From Massospora cicadina (Eukaryota > Entomophthoromycota > Entomophthoromycetes > Entomophthorales > Entomophthoraceae), in the NCBI GenBank assembly GCA_022478985.1, contig JAKSZP010017335.1, forward strand, positions 1-64,000: a stretch of DNA of 64,000 bases, read 5' to 3'. Under the pieces are notes generated by a model. That model was not told where the DNA came from. It was given only the letters and a program-made list of their open reading frames with translations, and searched no databases. Shown one piece after another: positions 34,600 through 46,935 of the stretch (its first letter is position 1; each line of letters opens with the position of its first letter). Both the position numbers and the translations under genes were made by a program.

Positions 34600-35930
34600 A
34601 AGTAGGCCCATGCCACCATGATGATGAGGGCCAAACATGACCTCTAGCCGTACTGGTGGAGGGCGGCCTGACTAAAGCCAACCTTGTAGCAAAGCATACA
34701 GGGATTTGAAGAAGCTTGGGGAGAAGGGGATGGCGTGGGCTCCAAACCAGACTTTGGATAGGAGCATAGAGTTGGAAAGAACAACCCTGCCAGTGAGGGT
34801 AGTAGGGTGGGCTCTGAGAGAGGCGATTCGCTTTGTCACGTTGTCCAGTATATGGCCCTCCATTACTGCTGACGCGTATCCTCCTGCCTCCAACCACAAG
34901 CCCAGATGGCGTACCGGTCCTATGGTAGGTCACAGCACAAAGGGGAGCACCAGTGGAGCGGTGTGTTTTGAGTTAGTAAGGCGTGGACTTGGGCGAGCAG
35001 CTGGGCTGGGTTGGGAACTACTTGCTGGGGCCCAGCAGTTCTGAAACTGACCAAGGAGGATTTATTGGTTTTGGAGGTGTTCAGTGACACGTTGCTTACC
35101 TGGGAATATTCCTGGATGAGGGCTTCAAGCGCGCGTGCATCTTTGTTACTAGACACCCCCACCACACAATCATCTGCAAATGCCATCATCTTGACTGGGG
35201 TTTGGCCTGGCACATGGACCCCAGTGAGTTGGGCATTCACATTTTGCAGTAGTGGGTCAAGGCTGAAGTTGTATAAGAGTGGGCTCAGGGGGTCCCCTTG
35301 TCACAGGCCCCTTTGAGGATGGACTACTTCCGTTAGGAAACCTGGGTCGCGCACAGCCATTGTTGCAGATTCCGTGAGCAGCATCACCCAGTTAATGAAA
35401 CGGGGAGGTAGGCGGAATTGTTGGAGGCAGGCCCTAAGGTATTCTCAGTTTACTCTATCATAGGCCTTTTGTTGGTCCAAGAATACAAGTGCCCCAGAGG
35501 CTGTGGACTGGCACACATTAGCCACAGAGTGCACGTTATCCCAAATCAACCTTCTGGGGATGAAACCAAATTGTTCTGGAGAGATGGTGGCAGATGCTAC
35601 AGTCCCTAAACGGTTAGCCATAATTTTTGTTAAAATTTTGGTGTCTGTGTTTGTTAGAGAAATGGGGCGCCAGTTGGCTAAGTCTAGCCTATCCCCTTTC
35701 TTGAAGAGTGTGACTGTAAAAGCCTCATGTCCTCCTGGTAGGAGGCGCGTTTCCAACAGGCTTTGGTTGAGTGAGGCTAGCAGCAATGGGGATATATATT
35801 TAAAATATTTTTTGTAGAACTCATATGGAATGCCATCTGGGCCTGGGCATTTTTGGTTTGGCGCACCACGAATGGTAGTCCATAATTCATTCGGAGTAAT
35901 TAAATTCATTATTTCCGGGTATCAGAAAAT
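34600..35930 (-). pseudogene. LinA copy 1, ORF2 reverse transcriptase
   Basis: Open pieces at 35445-35909 and 34920-35240, split by frameshifts. Motifs in order: CPGPDGIPYEFYK, LFKKGDRLDLANWRPISLTN, KILTKIMANRL, SPEQFGFIPRR, ALVFLDQQKAYDRVN, then the catalytic FADD (35,169-35,180) intact. Compared with copy 2 the first frame ends early and at least two shifts separate the pieces. Confidence 0.92.
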
Positions 35931-36483
35931 GGTGCAGATATGAGCTCTAATGAGAAATTCCGCCATTTTGGCCAGCTGAATTGGTTCAGCTTGGTATAAC
36001 TTGGAGTAATATCTTTGCATTTCAATTGCCACTTCAGCCGGTGTGTCCACAATAGAATTATCCGATCTTCGCACCTGTGTGCAGGCCACGCTCTGGCGTG
36101 GTGCAAAAAATTTTTTGAAGAAGTATGCGGTGCACTTGTCGCCTTTAGTGATGTGTGTGGCCCTGTATTAAACACAAACCCAATGTTTGTGTTGCCTTTC
36201 AAGTGCGTTGAGGTGGGCTGCTGCCTCCGCCCACTTCTGGCCCCATGCAGGGCTATATCCTGAGGCTGGAATGTTGGACTCCAAGTGGGCCAATTCTGCC
36301 AGTGCATGCGATATAACTGCCGATGTGGCTCGTGAGCGTCTGGATGAGAGATGGCGATAGTGGCGGATGGTGTCTTCTTTGAAAGTTACCCCTGTGGAAA
36401 TGGGGTCCGCGCAAAACGGTGCAACAAACGATTTTGCCAAAGTTGCCTCTTCCACCCACGTGGAAAATCCTGGCAACGCAAGC
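35931..36483 (-). pseudogene. LinA copy 1, endonuclease-RT linker
   Basis: Minus strand with frame changes: FSTWVEEATLAKSFVAPF, SHALAELAHLESNIPASGY, QKWAEAAAHLNALERQHK and, further down, SSKNFLHHARAW. Matches the copy 2 linker. The endonuclease domain itself lies beyond the truncation point. Confidence 0.75.
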
Positions 36484-36899
36484 GTCAGAGGTACTTCTCT
36501 TAAACATAATTATCAATTCTGGTACAGAGGTTCCCTCTTGAAACTTTACCAGCAATCATGGGAATGCGGTTCCCACTAAAGACTATATAATACAATAGAA
36601 ATTAATCTATTGTTAGAGGTTCAGAGGATTCATGGGAACAATGAAATATTTTTCTTAGATCCATTAATTTAAGTATTTGGTATGAAATGAATTCACTATA
36701 TAAACATCAAAAATGTTTTTAGTTCACAGGCATCTGTCACTATCTTAGAGAAATCTTGAAAGACCTGACCATAGGGCGTCCAATTTGTTTCTTCTTCAAA
36801 ACTATGGAAATCACAATATGCTACCCTCTCTCCCACATGGTACTCTTTAGGTACTAGGCAATTTTGAATTGTCTTTCTTTTTTGCTATAATTCTTCTCT

Positions 36900-37600
36900 T
36901 CAACGTCATGTCAAATGTCTGTAATTGTAATTTAAAATTATTTTTGCCAGATGGGTATGCAACGCTCTGCACTCATCCCCAAATCTGATTTCTTGCTGAA
37001 TAAATTGGCGTTAGTAATCTCTTCTTCCATATAAAAGTTTGATTGCATTTTCTCTGCTGCTGTATGATAACTGGTATCATACGCAAAGGTAACTAAAAGC
37101 ATATAAATCCTCAATTGGATGTTTTCCACACTACAAAATTTCAGCAGCACTACGGCTAGAGTTCTGTTGACTTCTTCTACCATTCCATTAATAACTGGGT
37201 GGCAGGGAATTGACACCACACCTTAATTCTCATTAATCTATTTAGTCTTGGGATCAAATAGGGCTTAAAGTTGGTCTGTTATCACTTAATAATACTTTCA
37301 GGCATCCATGATGGTGCAATACTTGGTCCAGTATGATACTTCCAGTGCTTGTAGCATCTACGTTGCCAAGGCGCTCATCTTAACCCATCTAGTCAGATAG
37401 TCTATTGTGACTATGCTGTGCTTTACACCCCATTGAAAACACTCAAGTTTACCTTCAAATCTATTGAAACCATGTTTTAAAAACCCAGGGTTTACTAGCT
37501 GGTATCCCATCGCACTCTTATGTGACTTGTGGAGAGAAATTCCATGTAACAGGCTAGATAATCAACTATTTTATATTTGATTAATTTCAAATGTAATTAG
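36900..37600 (-). pseudogene. GypD integrase
   Basis: Open frame 36938-37219: SIPCHPVINGMVEEVNRTLA, LLKFCSVENIQ, LLVTFAYDTSYHTAAEK. This is the end of the catalytic core (PYHPxxNGxVExxNRTL with the conserved glutamate, then FAYNTSxHxA). The upstream core near 37,300-37,430 is recognisable only in pieces. Confidence 0.85.
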
Positions 37601-37829
37601 CATAAATGGTCCATTGTTTTCTTAGGCCACTAATGCCCTATGGCATTATGCACAACTTGAATAAATTTTGATAGTTCCAATAGTTTAGGGAATAAGTAAT
37701 ACTTTCTGTCAATTGAATTGTGAAGCTGTCCGTTTCCATTTATTATTTTCTATCACTTTCCTCTTCGCAGTTTAAAAATTCTGGGTTTTATCCCCAAAAT
37801 TCTCTTTGATCATTTGTTGGAATAATTCG

Positions 37830-38230
37830 TCCACTTTCTGGTATGTGACTTGTACAGAAGCTAATCTTGACAATCCATCAGCATTCTGATGTGCTGCTCC
37901 TGTATGGTGTAAACTCTTGAAATTTTTGAGGTTTAAATTTCATTGCCCATCGATCCAGTTGCCCCTCTGGTTCTTAAGATTATGCAACCCGTGTAGAGGT
38001 GGAAAGTAGATCACAACCTTGAAGTTTGACCTATAAATATACACTCAAAATTGGTAAAGGCGTATATCACTGTGAGGCACTCATGCTCTTTCACACTGTA
38101 GTACCTTTCACAACAGGCGTCAATCTCCTACTCAATACGCCACTGGATGTTCTTCCCTGTAATTGTTTACTTAACTTAAAATTTCGCCTAATACCATTAA
38201 CGATGCATTAGTATGATTTCTAAACTCCCC
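37830..38230 (-). pseudogene. GypD RNase H
   Basis: Minus strand pieces include a block near 37,870-37,990: EGQLDRWAMKFKPQKFQEFT, followed by PYRSSTSEC. It fits the RLARWxLxLQxYxFxxxYRPG end of Ty3/gypsy RNase H. The N-terminal half is unreadable. Confidence 0.65.
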
Positions 38231-38329
38231 ATTGAAATTTAGTTTTTTCTGAACAGGCCTTGTCATCAGAAATCTTTTTAGTTTATCAAATGCTTCTTAG
38301 GCCTCCTCATTCAGTACGAATCATTTTTT

Positions 38330-39060
38330 CAGATCCTTAAGCAGGTGAAATAATGATTTGCAATTTGGTGGAATCTTTGATAAATTGGTGACAGTAGCTG
38401 AACATCCCAAGAAAAACTTGTATGTCCTGAACTCTTTAGGATTGACATCCAATTTATGGCCATTATCTTCTTCAGCTGTGGCTGTAATCTGTTATAGTTA
38501 GTCATAAACTCCAAATATTGAAGCTCTTTATAAAAAAAGGCATTTATCTTGGCATGATCTCTAAGTTTGCCATCGTTAAACGTTTTAATACTTCCTACAA
38601 GTGTTCCAAGTGACTGTTGAATGTCCTACTGAGTAAATTGATGAGTCCAAGTCTATTAAACGCTAGAAAACTTCAGGTCACACAATATAGCATCCATCAT
38701 TTCTCTGGAAAGTTACCATCACATTACCAATTCTTGGGGCATTCTAATTGGCTAGTTTAGACTTTTTGTTGTTTCTATCACATATTTCTCATGTTTTTCT
38801 TTTGGCAAGGCTATCTGACATTATCCTGAGATCAAATTTAATGCCATAAAAACTTTCTTCCTAAAGTCAATCAAGTGCATCTCAATCCTTAGGTGCAGAG
38901 CTAAACCCTTCTTGATATTTATTCAGCCAGCAGTAATTGATCACTATTTGATTTGATCTGTCCTTTTCTCTATACAATGAGGATTGGACTTGCCCATGGA
39001 CTCAATAGTACAATAAGCCCATGTTCAATCATTTTACAGATTTTTGCAGATTAAAATTTC
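38330..39060 (-). pseudogene. GypD reverse transcriptase
   Basis: Decayed but ordered: a GLLYY-VHGQ start (SPWAS block) near 39,000, MALNLISGY near 38,840 (for MDLxSGY), LPKEKHEKYVIETTKSL, RMPQELVM near 38,740, and downstream MAINWMSILKSSGHTSFSWD near 38,430. No YxDD is recoverable. SinB copy 3 inserted just upstream of RT. Confidence 0.7.
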
Positions 39061-39120
39061 AGTAGCCTTAGGCCAGCAAACAGGTCTTATATGTATTGTG
39101 ATTATTCCACAGTATCTATC

Positions 39121-39410
39121 TTTTTTAAATTTTTATTTGAGGTGGGTTGACCTGGGAAAATACTGCACCGATGAAGGGAAGTGATAAAATGTTAAAGGAG
39201 GATAAAACCTGGAAAACCTCATGTGCAGCACATGATAAGCCAGGAATCATGGACCGCCTTTGCTATTACAATCTTAGTTCAGGGCATTGGTTCACAAAAC
39301 CAACAAAATCATAATCATCCCATACCCAAAGTACATCTACCAGGATCAAACTCTGGGAGGCAGTGGTAGAGGGTCCATATTCTACCACTGGATTATCCTC
39401 CCCTTCCCAA
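39121..39410 (-). mobile_element. SINE SinB, copy 3 (full length, reverse orientation)
   Basis: Reverse complement matches SinB copy 1 along its length: head with CCAGTGGTAGAATATGG and B-box-like AGAGTTTGATCC, body with CAAAGGCGGTCCATG, tail GTGCAGTATTTTCCCAGGTC. The flanks TATCTATCTT (39,113) and TATCAATCTT (39,411) may be a short target duplication with one mismatch. Inserted in GypD pol. Confidence 0.85.
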
Positions 39411-39989
39411 TATCAATCTTATAGATCGCATTTTTAGTGCATCCAAGGTCATGGTTATCCTGGACTAATATCACCCATTTTTTCAAATAAATTGTAGGCT
39501 TCTTTTTAATGATGTTCAGATAATCTTGCCAATTGCAAATGATCAACCAGTACATTTAGGTTTTTGGCATCATCTATCAATAATCCCATCTCTAATAGTG
39601 TTCCAAAGTCATGGAACTCTCTGATTTCTGCCATCAGGATAAAATGTGCAAACACAATAACTTGGTTCTTTCCCACTTCATTGGGTTTTTGCTCAGATTA
39701 TAAGGAGGATTCATATTTTACTGTGGCCTGGCATTATAATCACCATCGCTGCCCAAGGCTCTAGTATTGAGTTATTCTATGGGGCAATAACTTCTCCATA
39801 TGTGTTCTGTATTTTCTAGTGTTACCCCTTTTTTAACTATTAATTGCATTCCTAATGAAATAATACTTGTCATTGCCATCCTTAACAAATTCCCACAGTT
39901 ATAAAAAATGCTTCAGTATTCTATAATTTTTCTTCCAATCAACCATTTAGAGGATGGTATATATGCCATCATTGCAAATAAGATTTCCA

Positions 39990-40330
39990 AAGATATACTT
40001 CTTCATCAGCGGATTTTTTCCCTCTCTGCTGATATAATAAAGGCAGGTTAGACCCAAAATTGCCAGAGTATTTCCTTAAAATCAAATTTGACCCCATACT
40101 CTCTCATGAATTTTATCCTAATAATGATTTCATGATTTAGATTTACAAATATTATAGCATGAGCTGATACCACCAGTGAACTGAACTTAAGCGGCAGTGC
40201 ACTGTATGATCCACAAATTGTTGGGGTATCTGATACAGAAACTCCACATCTTTTCTGGTGCTCTATATTTTGCTAAATCATCTGCTTCACTAACTTGATT
40301 AATGATATTAATGTGTGCACCACTATAAAT
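39990..40330 (-). pseudogene. GypD aspartic protease
   Basis: Minus strand: YSALPLKFSSLVVSAHAIIF near 40,170-40,230, then MREYGVKFDFKEIL. This equals the post-active-site block of the GypA and GypB proteases. The active-site DTG itself is not readable. Confidence 0.65.
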
Positions 40331-40499
40331 AATACCTGTTTTATTACTTGACTAGTATTTGTCCACATATTTACACTAAGAGTAAGTAATAAAGTGTTTA
40401 ATGAGTGAATTGTAGTATTATTCACAGAATTTAGTATAGTCAATTTCCTGGATAAATCAGGAAAGGATTCATCATTTATGCTAATAGGAGAGAAAATTT

Positions 40500-42060
40500 T
40501 TTTTCCAAATTTTATTTTGAATAAGCATCCATGCCTTTAGCAGTTATTATGTTTTCCGCCAACTGATGAGCATATGGCTGAGAAACTTCTTTCATGATTT
40601 TTGGGTCTATCCCCTTCACTTTTGCTTGGGTGATTGCATTTACATTAAATTGCCCACCAGGTAAAGCGGATCAGGTGTATTTTAATCTAAAAATAGTTCA
40701 GAAAATTCAGGTCAACCTTAAATATCTCAAGGGACACAGGTTTGGTTGCAGTGTAAGATTGTTTCATATCTAGATTTCTAAACCCTTTCCAAAGCTTGGT
40801 CAGTTTTTTTCTTAGGCCCTCACTAAAATAACTTATCTTTGTGCTTCTTATACAAAATTTAGTGGCTAACTGCCCAAATATTCCACATTATTGAAATTGG
40901 GTTGGAGTTCTATCATTCATTTTTGTCTTATGGGCTTATTTCCTGTTAAAACACAATTTTGTTGTTCCTTATTAGGCTCAGAGAATTTTACTATATTATG
41001 GGTTCTGGTAGGAATTGCTTTGAAGTTTTGATTAGAAGCTTTAAATGTTGCTTTTAGCATCTTAAAAAAAACTCCACCTCTGTGATGTGGAATTTGGTTT
41101 GCAAGCATCAAAACCATAATGCAGTGAAAATCTCTGTAGGACTCTAGTGTCATATATATTGCTATACACGCATCAAAATCTGATATTACTCTTGGCCAGC
41201 CAGAATTTGTGATTCCTGGTAAAATTTATATTCAAAAGAGGCTATTGTTTCATATTTATCAAACTGGATTCCTATAAACTCCAGTTTATGGTTAGCCATC
41301 CTTGTAGTACTACAAATTGGTCATGATTGCTTCTTTAGTGTCGCTGTACATCCAATTATCCATGTTGAGATGGGGTAACAACAGTTTTTAAAAGTAGGTG
41401 TCTTAGTTTATCTTGGTTACTACTTTTTTGTCAGTCTCCATATCCAAATAATATTATGTACAATATGCAGTAAGTCCCCCAAAGTTCTATTTCAATAAAA
41501 AATAGGTAATTTTACCGTACTCCAGTACTCTTCAATTGCTACTGTGTCAGGAGATATCTTCTTGGAAAACCAACTAATGATATGTGTACTTTTTGGAGTC
41601 ATCTCTAAAATTGCAGCAAAAAGCTCCATGCCTATTTCTTGGGGGTTTATAAAATCCCAACTGTTTTCCAGATCTCATTGTCAGATTTCTCTGCTCCATC
41701 TGGGCACATTAACAATTGTAATTTCGAGTTATTCTAAAAGCTTTAGCATCTGACATATGTCTCCCTGTATCTGATGAAAGCGCTCTCTATACGCTTCTCT
41801 TTCAGATTTCTGGAATAGCAACTCCATGATTAATTTGGTCTCCTTCCATTCAACGAGGTAACCATTACATATAGCGATAAATTATTGACCTTTCCAACAT
41901 GTTTAATACAATCTCAGTTTTTAACAAACACTCATAAATTTAGCTAGATTGGCTTGTGACGCCCAGTCTAAGCGCATAATTGTTAATGATTTACTATTCT
42001 GTCCACAGTATCATAGATGATTCTTGTATACCATTGTACTTATAAGTTTTTCTATAATTT
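40500..42060 (-). pseudogene. GypD Gag region
   Basis: Assigned by position between protease and PBS. A minus frame at 40917-41153 is open for 78 codons without a known motif. No zinc knuckle could be read with confidence. Confidence 0.4.
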
Positions 42061-42083
42061 TTGCCTGAAAACTCAACTACCCC

Positions 42084-42098
42084 TGTAGTGAGCTCAGA
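42084..42098 (-). other. GypD primer-binding site (decayed)
   Basis: The minus strand directly inside the 5' LTR reads TCTGAGCTCACTACAGGGG. It aligns with the GypB site TGGTGCTCACTAGAGGGG from GCTCACTA onwards. The leading TGG is lost. Confidence 0.45.
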
Positions 42099-42690
42099 TG
42101 TAAACTTTCAAGCTAAGGGTTACTCAACTATCAACTGTGGTAAGTACCACTTGTAAACTTTTAAGTCTAATTAACAGGTTTGATTTATTAATTGTAAATC
42201 ATGTTAGTAAGAGTTGAATGGGTTAAATAACGAAGGCAATCGCCCTAGTTATAATTCTCACAACTAAATTGAGTATCTTCTCCAACGCTAAACTCACATT
42301 AAATCTCTTCCTTCTAATCCAACAGAGTACTTCTGTAAAGCAAGAGAACCTCTCCGTCTGACTCTTTCTCCTAATAACACTTAACCTATTAGTAGGTTCA
42401 TAGGTTCTCTCTTCTCTCTTAACACAGGAGACCGCGGAGATCTTGATAGCAATTTTTTACATAGATTCTCTATAATGTAACACTAATTAAGAGTAAATTG
42501 TACACTAAATATATGAAATTCTAAATATCTATTATAAATCTTAAAGTTTCTATCTGCTTTATTTGATAAAATCAAGGGAATTTAAAGGTTTATACAGTGC
42601 CCAACTCTTCTGTTGGCACCCCAAAGGTTAATGGGAGACTTTACTAATGGTTTATCATTTTCACTTATATCAAATGATATTGCCTCTTAT
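42099..42690 (-). repeat. GypD 5' LTR, first piece
   Basis: Begins TGTAAACTTTCAAGC, matching TGTAAAATTTTAAGC at 31,672. Follows the 3' LTR to the block CAAATGATATTGCCTC (42,671-42,686), which is repeated in altered form at 52,116-52,134 on the other side of the LinB/GypE insertion. Confidence 0.8.
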
Positions 42691-43187
42691 TTTTGCTTTG
42701 TTCACTTAATCAATTGAGATAAAATTCCAGAAAAGTTTTATGCCTACAAGCTTTTTCGCCTGTTCCATGTCAAACCCATGTTGATTCAATCAACGCCTGA
42801 TGCCCCTGTGTGAAACATCAGATTGCCACACCTGGCATGTGTTGGACTCCGCCAAAACCAATCTAGGCTGGCCCAGCTAGCCCCTAATCTCCTCTGGTTT
42901 CTAAATCCCTCCTTGAGCCCTAGCAAAACACCTTTCACGCTCATATATGGTGCTACAAAGCTCACTAGTGCTCCTCAGAGCAACCTGTGGTCAGCCTTTG
43001 GGTCAAGTATGAGAACCTCTTCCCCTTTGTGAGTGCAGCCATCATCAAGGTGGCTACGCAGTGTACAAACCTGCCGGTATAAAGACTTTCTCCTCTCAAA
43101 GAAATATTTGACCTTGTTTTCTTGCAAAACCCATTCTATGGTGGCAGCACAGCTGCCTTTAATTTACAAAAATACACCCATACTGAC

Positions 43188-43959
43188 TGTCAGGATTTGA
43201 GAAGATGAGCTGCCAAAATCCCTATTCCCAAATTGAGTTTTGATTAGTTGGCTCTAAAGCCAGCGTGACAAAACCTGTCCCTGAAGGCACCAATGGGAGT
43301 TTTGATCAGGAAGCATCACGTGCACAAGAAATAATGGAGATGCCTTCAGGAATTTCATCCCCATTTTTTTACATTGAGAGGCATTTCCACCACATTTGCA
43401 TCATGAAGACATCACAGAACAATGAGGGCTCAGACCTGGTGGTCATTTAGAAGGCTGTGAAAAATCCTGATAATACATGGCTATAAAGGTCCCCAAGGCA
43501 CCAAGTCCCCACATATCCTATAAATATAGATTTATTAAAACTCAATCAAGTAGTCTTTTTGGCGGGGGTGGAAGGCGAGTCAGTAAGGGTGTCTGGCTAC
43601 CAACCTGAAGGTTGCAGGTTTGATTCCCGCCCTTCACACATCGATCAGGGACCCAGCCAAAGGAAGCTATTGGCGGTTAGTAGGTCTAATAACACGAAAA
43701 CCTTAGCCATGACGTAACCAGAAAAATTTGAGTCCTGATCTGGAGGTGGAAAAACTTTCTTTGACGTAGTTGACCCTGTTCAGGTTTCATGTTGTTTCTT
43801 TTTTTTGGTAATGCCTGTCCCCTGGTCGGCTTGCCTCAGTTAAATAAAAGTAGTCTTTTTGGCTCATCTTACTGTTTTATCAACATCTATACTAGTTCAC
43901 AGCTTTGAGAACATTTTTAATCTTCAGCTACAACCAAGAAAAAGGGTACGTCGAGGTAA
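43188..43959 (+). repeat. GypE 5' LTR, interrupted by SinA copy 2
   Basis: Starts TGTCAGGATTTGAGAAGATG, aligned to TGTTAGAATTTAAGACAATG at 50,317. Shared blocks such as GAAGGCACCAATG and ATTTCATCCCCA. Ends just before the TGG of the PBS. Confidence 0.85.
43564..43847 (+). mobile_element. SINE SinA, copy 2
   Basis: 284 bp, tRNA-like head (A-box-like GCGAGTCAGTAAGGG at 43,574; B box GGTTTGATTCC at 43,617-43,627), the same body as copy 1, and a tail with GTCCCCTGGTCGGCTTGCCT ending in GTTAAATAA. A perfect 16-bp target duplication AAGTAGTCTTTTTGGC (43,548-43,563 and 43,848-43,863). Youngest layer of the deepest nest. Confidence 0.92.
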
Positions 43960-43960
43960 A

Positions 43961-43980
43961 TGGTGTTTAATACAGGGGGC
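43961..43980 (+). other. GypE primer-binding site
   Basis: TGGTGTTTAATACAGGGGGC, matching the GypB site TGGTGCTCACTAGAGGGGGC with mostly C-to-T changes. The similarity runs beyond 18 nt. Confidence 0.65.
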
Positions 43981-45600
43981 TCTGAGATGTTCAAGTGAAA
44001 AATTCTATGATGATAATGGAGAGTAATAGCAGTTAAGAAAGCTAACCTTCATAAAGGTATAGAGTCATAATTTGATAGATTAACACCTCGCAATAAAAAG
44101 TACCTACCATACATCCTAAAAAGCTTAGAGTTCTTGATCACCTTCCAGTTTACTATACTATCCATTGAAAATTATCAGTATCAACTTCAATATGAGAACA
44201 TTAAAGAGATTATATAATAATTACAAAATGACATCCAATCTTTGGGAGGCTGCTCCAATTGTACCAGCACTTCTTTAGTATCTTCCACATTGCAAAATCT
44301 ATATATCTTAGTTCTACTGCCAGTGGGAGAGTTGGCTTTGTGTAACAAACATTTTATTCGGAGTTTCGTCTATCCCACCATGTAATATCCCCTACAAATA
44401 GTCGCGTTGCATCACAATGAAGTCTCCATACAACTAGGGCTTACGCAAATCCTGCACTCACCTAAGTGTAAATTTTATAGTGCAGCCTCCCTATTCATTC
44501 AAAACAATTGGGAAGCCATTGTTTATAGCGATTGGTTAATCAAGGGAGCTTGCAACCAACTCATGGTGTTGGACAGTGGAATTTAAGGATACCTTAAGGA
44601 CCAGATTCAGTAGAATGCTCAGCTTTTTGGGGCTTCCTGGAATCAGAACCTCAACTAGATCTAGGACCTTGTGCGGACCATCAAATAGCAATACCTGAAG
44701 TTAGCGTCTCACTAAATTGCATCTGGAAATGAAGGTCTCAAAGGACTTCAAGGACACTCCAATCCTGTGGTGCCTACTCCTGGTGACCCAGATGATTCCT
44801 TAATTGACATTTTAACTGCTCTTGCTGTCTTATGAGATCAATTACACAATTTGGCTCAGGGGTGCAAGCTCCAAGTGGATGAAGTTCCTCTTAATCTTGG
44901 GTCTCAATCAAGGCATTTTAGATATTATGGATATTTCAGCGCTTTCACCAAGATCACCGGTAATCTCATTTATCAGCTTGGACAAACCTAATGAGGGGTT
45001 GACACTCACTTGATAACTTAGAGAGCTTTTTTCTTCTCTGCTATGCTGAAATTCAAGCATTAAAGGAGCAGGTTATTCACAAATACTCCACTACCTCCCT
45101 AAGCCAAAAGGGGACAACTTTAATGAGACCTCTGGAGTCTATGTGACTAGATCAACAAGGCTCTTGCAACTATTCGGAAATTGAGATTCTGAGTCTTCAC
45201 TATATCCTGGTGCCAAAACCCTTTCCAAATTTATTGTGACTAACTTAAAGACTAGTATTAAAAATAAGTTTTCTTTCTCCAAAAAAGCATTACCTCCTTC
45301 CTATATGCTTTTGGGATTTCCAGGGAAGGGGCTACCAACTGACAGAAGTTGAAGCATATCCACTTCTGTCTGAATAGCACCACTTGGTAGAATATGAAAC
45401 ACTATTTTAAGGAATGCTACATATTTGTGAACAAGTCCAAACCGCCCTAATCCAGGAATTTGGAAGCAACCAAGCCTTTGCCGATCAAAAGTAGACGCTA
45501 ATGAGTATTTATCTAAATAAAGAAGAAAGCACTGTGGGTGTTAGCTATTTTTAAGCGAAGCACAGACCTTAGTAACCACAAACAGAATTAACTTGTATGA
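43981..45600 (+). pseudogene. GypE Gag region (decayed)
   Basis: Assigned by position after the PBS. A readable stretch near 44,760-44,890 (VVPTPGDPDDSLIDILTALA) and further pieces to about 45,520 follow one another on the plus strand with several stops. No zinc knuckle recognised. Confidence 0.4.
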
Positions 45601-45897
45601 AGCCACAACTGTAGTCATCTTCGCGTTGGAATCTTATCCTGAGTTCTAGATGTATATTACCACTTAGAAGAATGAATTTTAATTGCATTTGGGAAAATAG
45701 GAAGTGCATAACAAAGTAGTTGCATCTTTATTTTGTATCCTAAGTCCATCATTTCCATTTCCTCCAGCCGTCCTTGGGTCAACTTGTTGAAAACCAGAAG
45801 ATTTTTAGACTTCAATGCACCTATGTAATGAGTTCTGTCACAGCGACAAGACTTATTGAAAAAGACATGGTGAGGAGGCGGGAAAAAGGCCATCAGT

Positions 45898-46113
45898 ATG
45901 AAGGACGATATATTTTATGCTGACATCCCTGTACTGCCTCAAGACCAATCATTGAACTCTAATGAGCCTGAAGTTGTCATACCAGAAGAAGAAGTTTTGG
46001 AACCTGTTGGTAATGAAGAACCCAATACTGCTTATACTTATTCTGATGAATCTCCTATGTTCCTAACACTACCTCCGCAGTTTAGATTTTTGGCTATACA
46101 TGTTGCTGTTTAA
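45898..46113 (+). CDS. Open acidic frame inside GypE, unidentified
   Basis: 71 codons open from an ATG: DIPVLPQDQSLNSNEPEVV, then PEEEVLEPVGNEEPNTAY, then SPMFLTLPPQFRFL. Acidic and proline-rich, low complexity, no domain recognised. It is more coherent than most frames nearby. It may be the Gag-Pol linker of GypE or part of a further insertion that ends near 46.9 kb. No ribosome or splice evidence. Confidence 0.3.
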   Translation: MKDDIFYADIPVLPQDQSLNSNEPEVVIPEEEVLEPVGNEEPNTAYTYSDESPMFLTLPPQFRFLAIHVAV

Positions 46114-46145
46114 TTCCATTTAACCTGGTTCATGTCATTTTCACA

Positions 46146-46935
46146 GTGTTGCAGCAGGTTTGATCAACCACCAACTCATGAAATATTTTGCTCATAATTA
46201 TACATTATTAATACCTAGAAGGATTATTTATCTCATAGGAAGTCCTGAGCGCTATGCCCTCAACTTCTTATGGATTTACCAAAGTTTTATTAAATTACTT
46301 TTAGTGATTTCGTCTTAGTGCATGGATCTACAGATTAAGCGGTTTGATTCCCATAACCACCGGTTTAATACTATCTCCTTGGTTTAGCACTTATGTTGTC
46401 TCTTGGCCTTAGCGGATTAGATCTTATCCCGCTACCTCTATCATTATCCATAATATATTCCCTTTGCACTGGCGTAAAATATTCTACATAAGGATTTATG
46501 TTTATTGTGGCAATTCACCTGTCTCCTGGCAGTTGGTTGATCATGACTAGAATTGAAATACCCCAAGCTTTGGTGATTCACTCTCTAATCCTTAATTGGA
46601 TAAATACCCCACAGTCTACCACTGTTGACTGCAGATTAGTATAAAAGAAAGGCATCAATAAGAAAGCTAATAGAAAGAGAATATCTCGGCGGAATCCCAA
46701 AAGTTCAAAATACTTAGTCCTTAGGTCGTTGAATGCAAGCTTCAGTAAAAAAACAGACCCTTCCTGCAAGCTTTGAAGCCAGCGTCATTATATGATACTA
46801 CCCTGCGCTTCTATTAACTATAAATAAAGATCCCTTTTATTAAATCAGTTGTCTTTTTTGTTATTAGTGACAAGGTCGCTGTCCTCTTACAGCGTCTTGT
46901 AAGTTTATTAGTGAGTATCTGTGCACCAAGATTCA
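46146..46935 (+). repeat. Solo-LTR-like segment inside GypE
   Basis: Starts TGTTGCAGCAGG, contains a TATA-like GTATAAAAG at about 46,639 and AATAAAG at about 46,823 followed by a T-rich stretch, and ends near TATCTGTGCA. The spacing fits U3-R-U5 of an LTR. No second copy is in the window and no target duplication could be fixed, so this may simply be GypE internal sequence. Confidence 0.25.

Larger units (their letters stand above)
33485..36483 (-). mobile_element. LinA copy 1: 5'-truncated APE-type LINE
   Basis: About 3.0 kb on the minus strand, nearly identical by eye to 52,820-55,803 of copy 2. It is flanked by an exact 16-bp duplication GTCAGAGGTACTTCTC (33469-33484 and 36484-36499). The 5' end is cut just downstream of the endonuclease SDH motif, typical of incomplete reverse transcription. 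The 3' end is CCCCACAATAAAT without a long poly(A). GC-rich compared with the GypD sequence it sits in. Confidence 0.95.

Noticed and set aside
34706..35044. 112-codon plus-strand frame
   Set aside because: Antisense shadow of LinA ORF2. The minus strand carries the RT motifs. The same holds for plus-strand frames in 33.5-36.5 kb and 52.8-58.0 kb.
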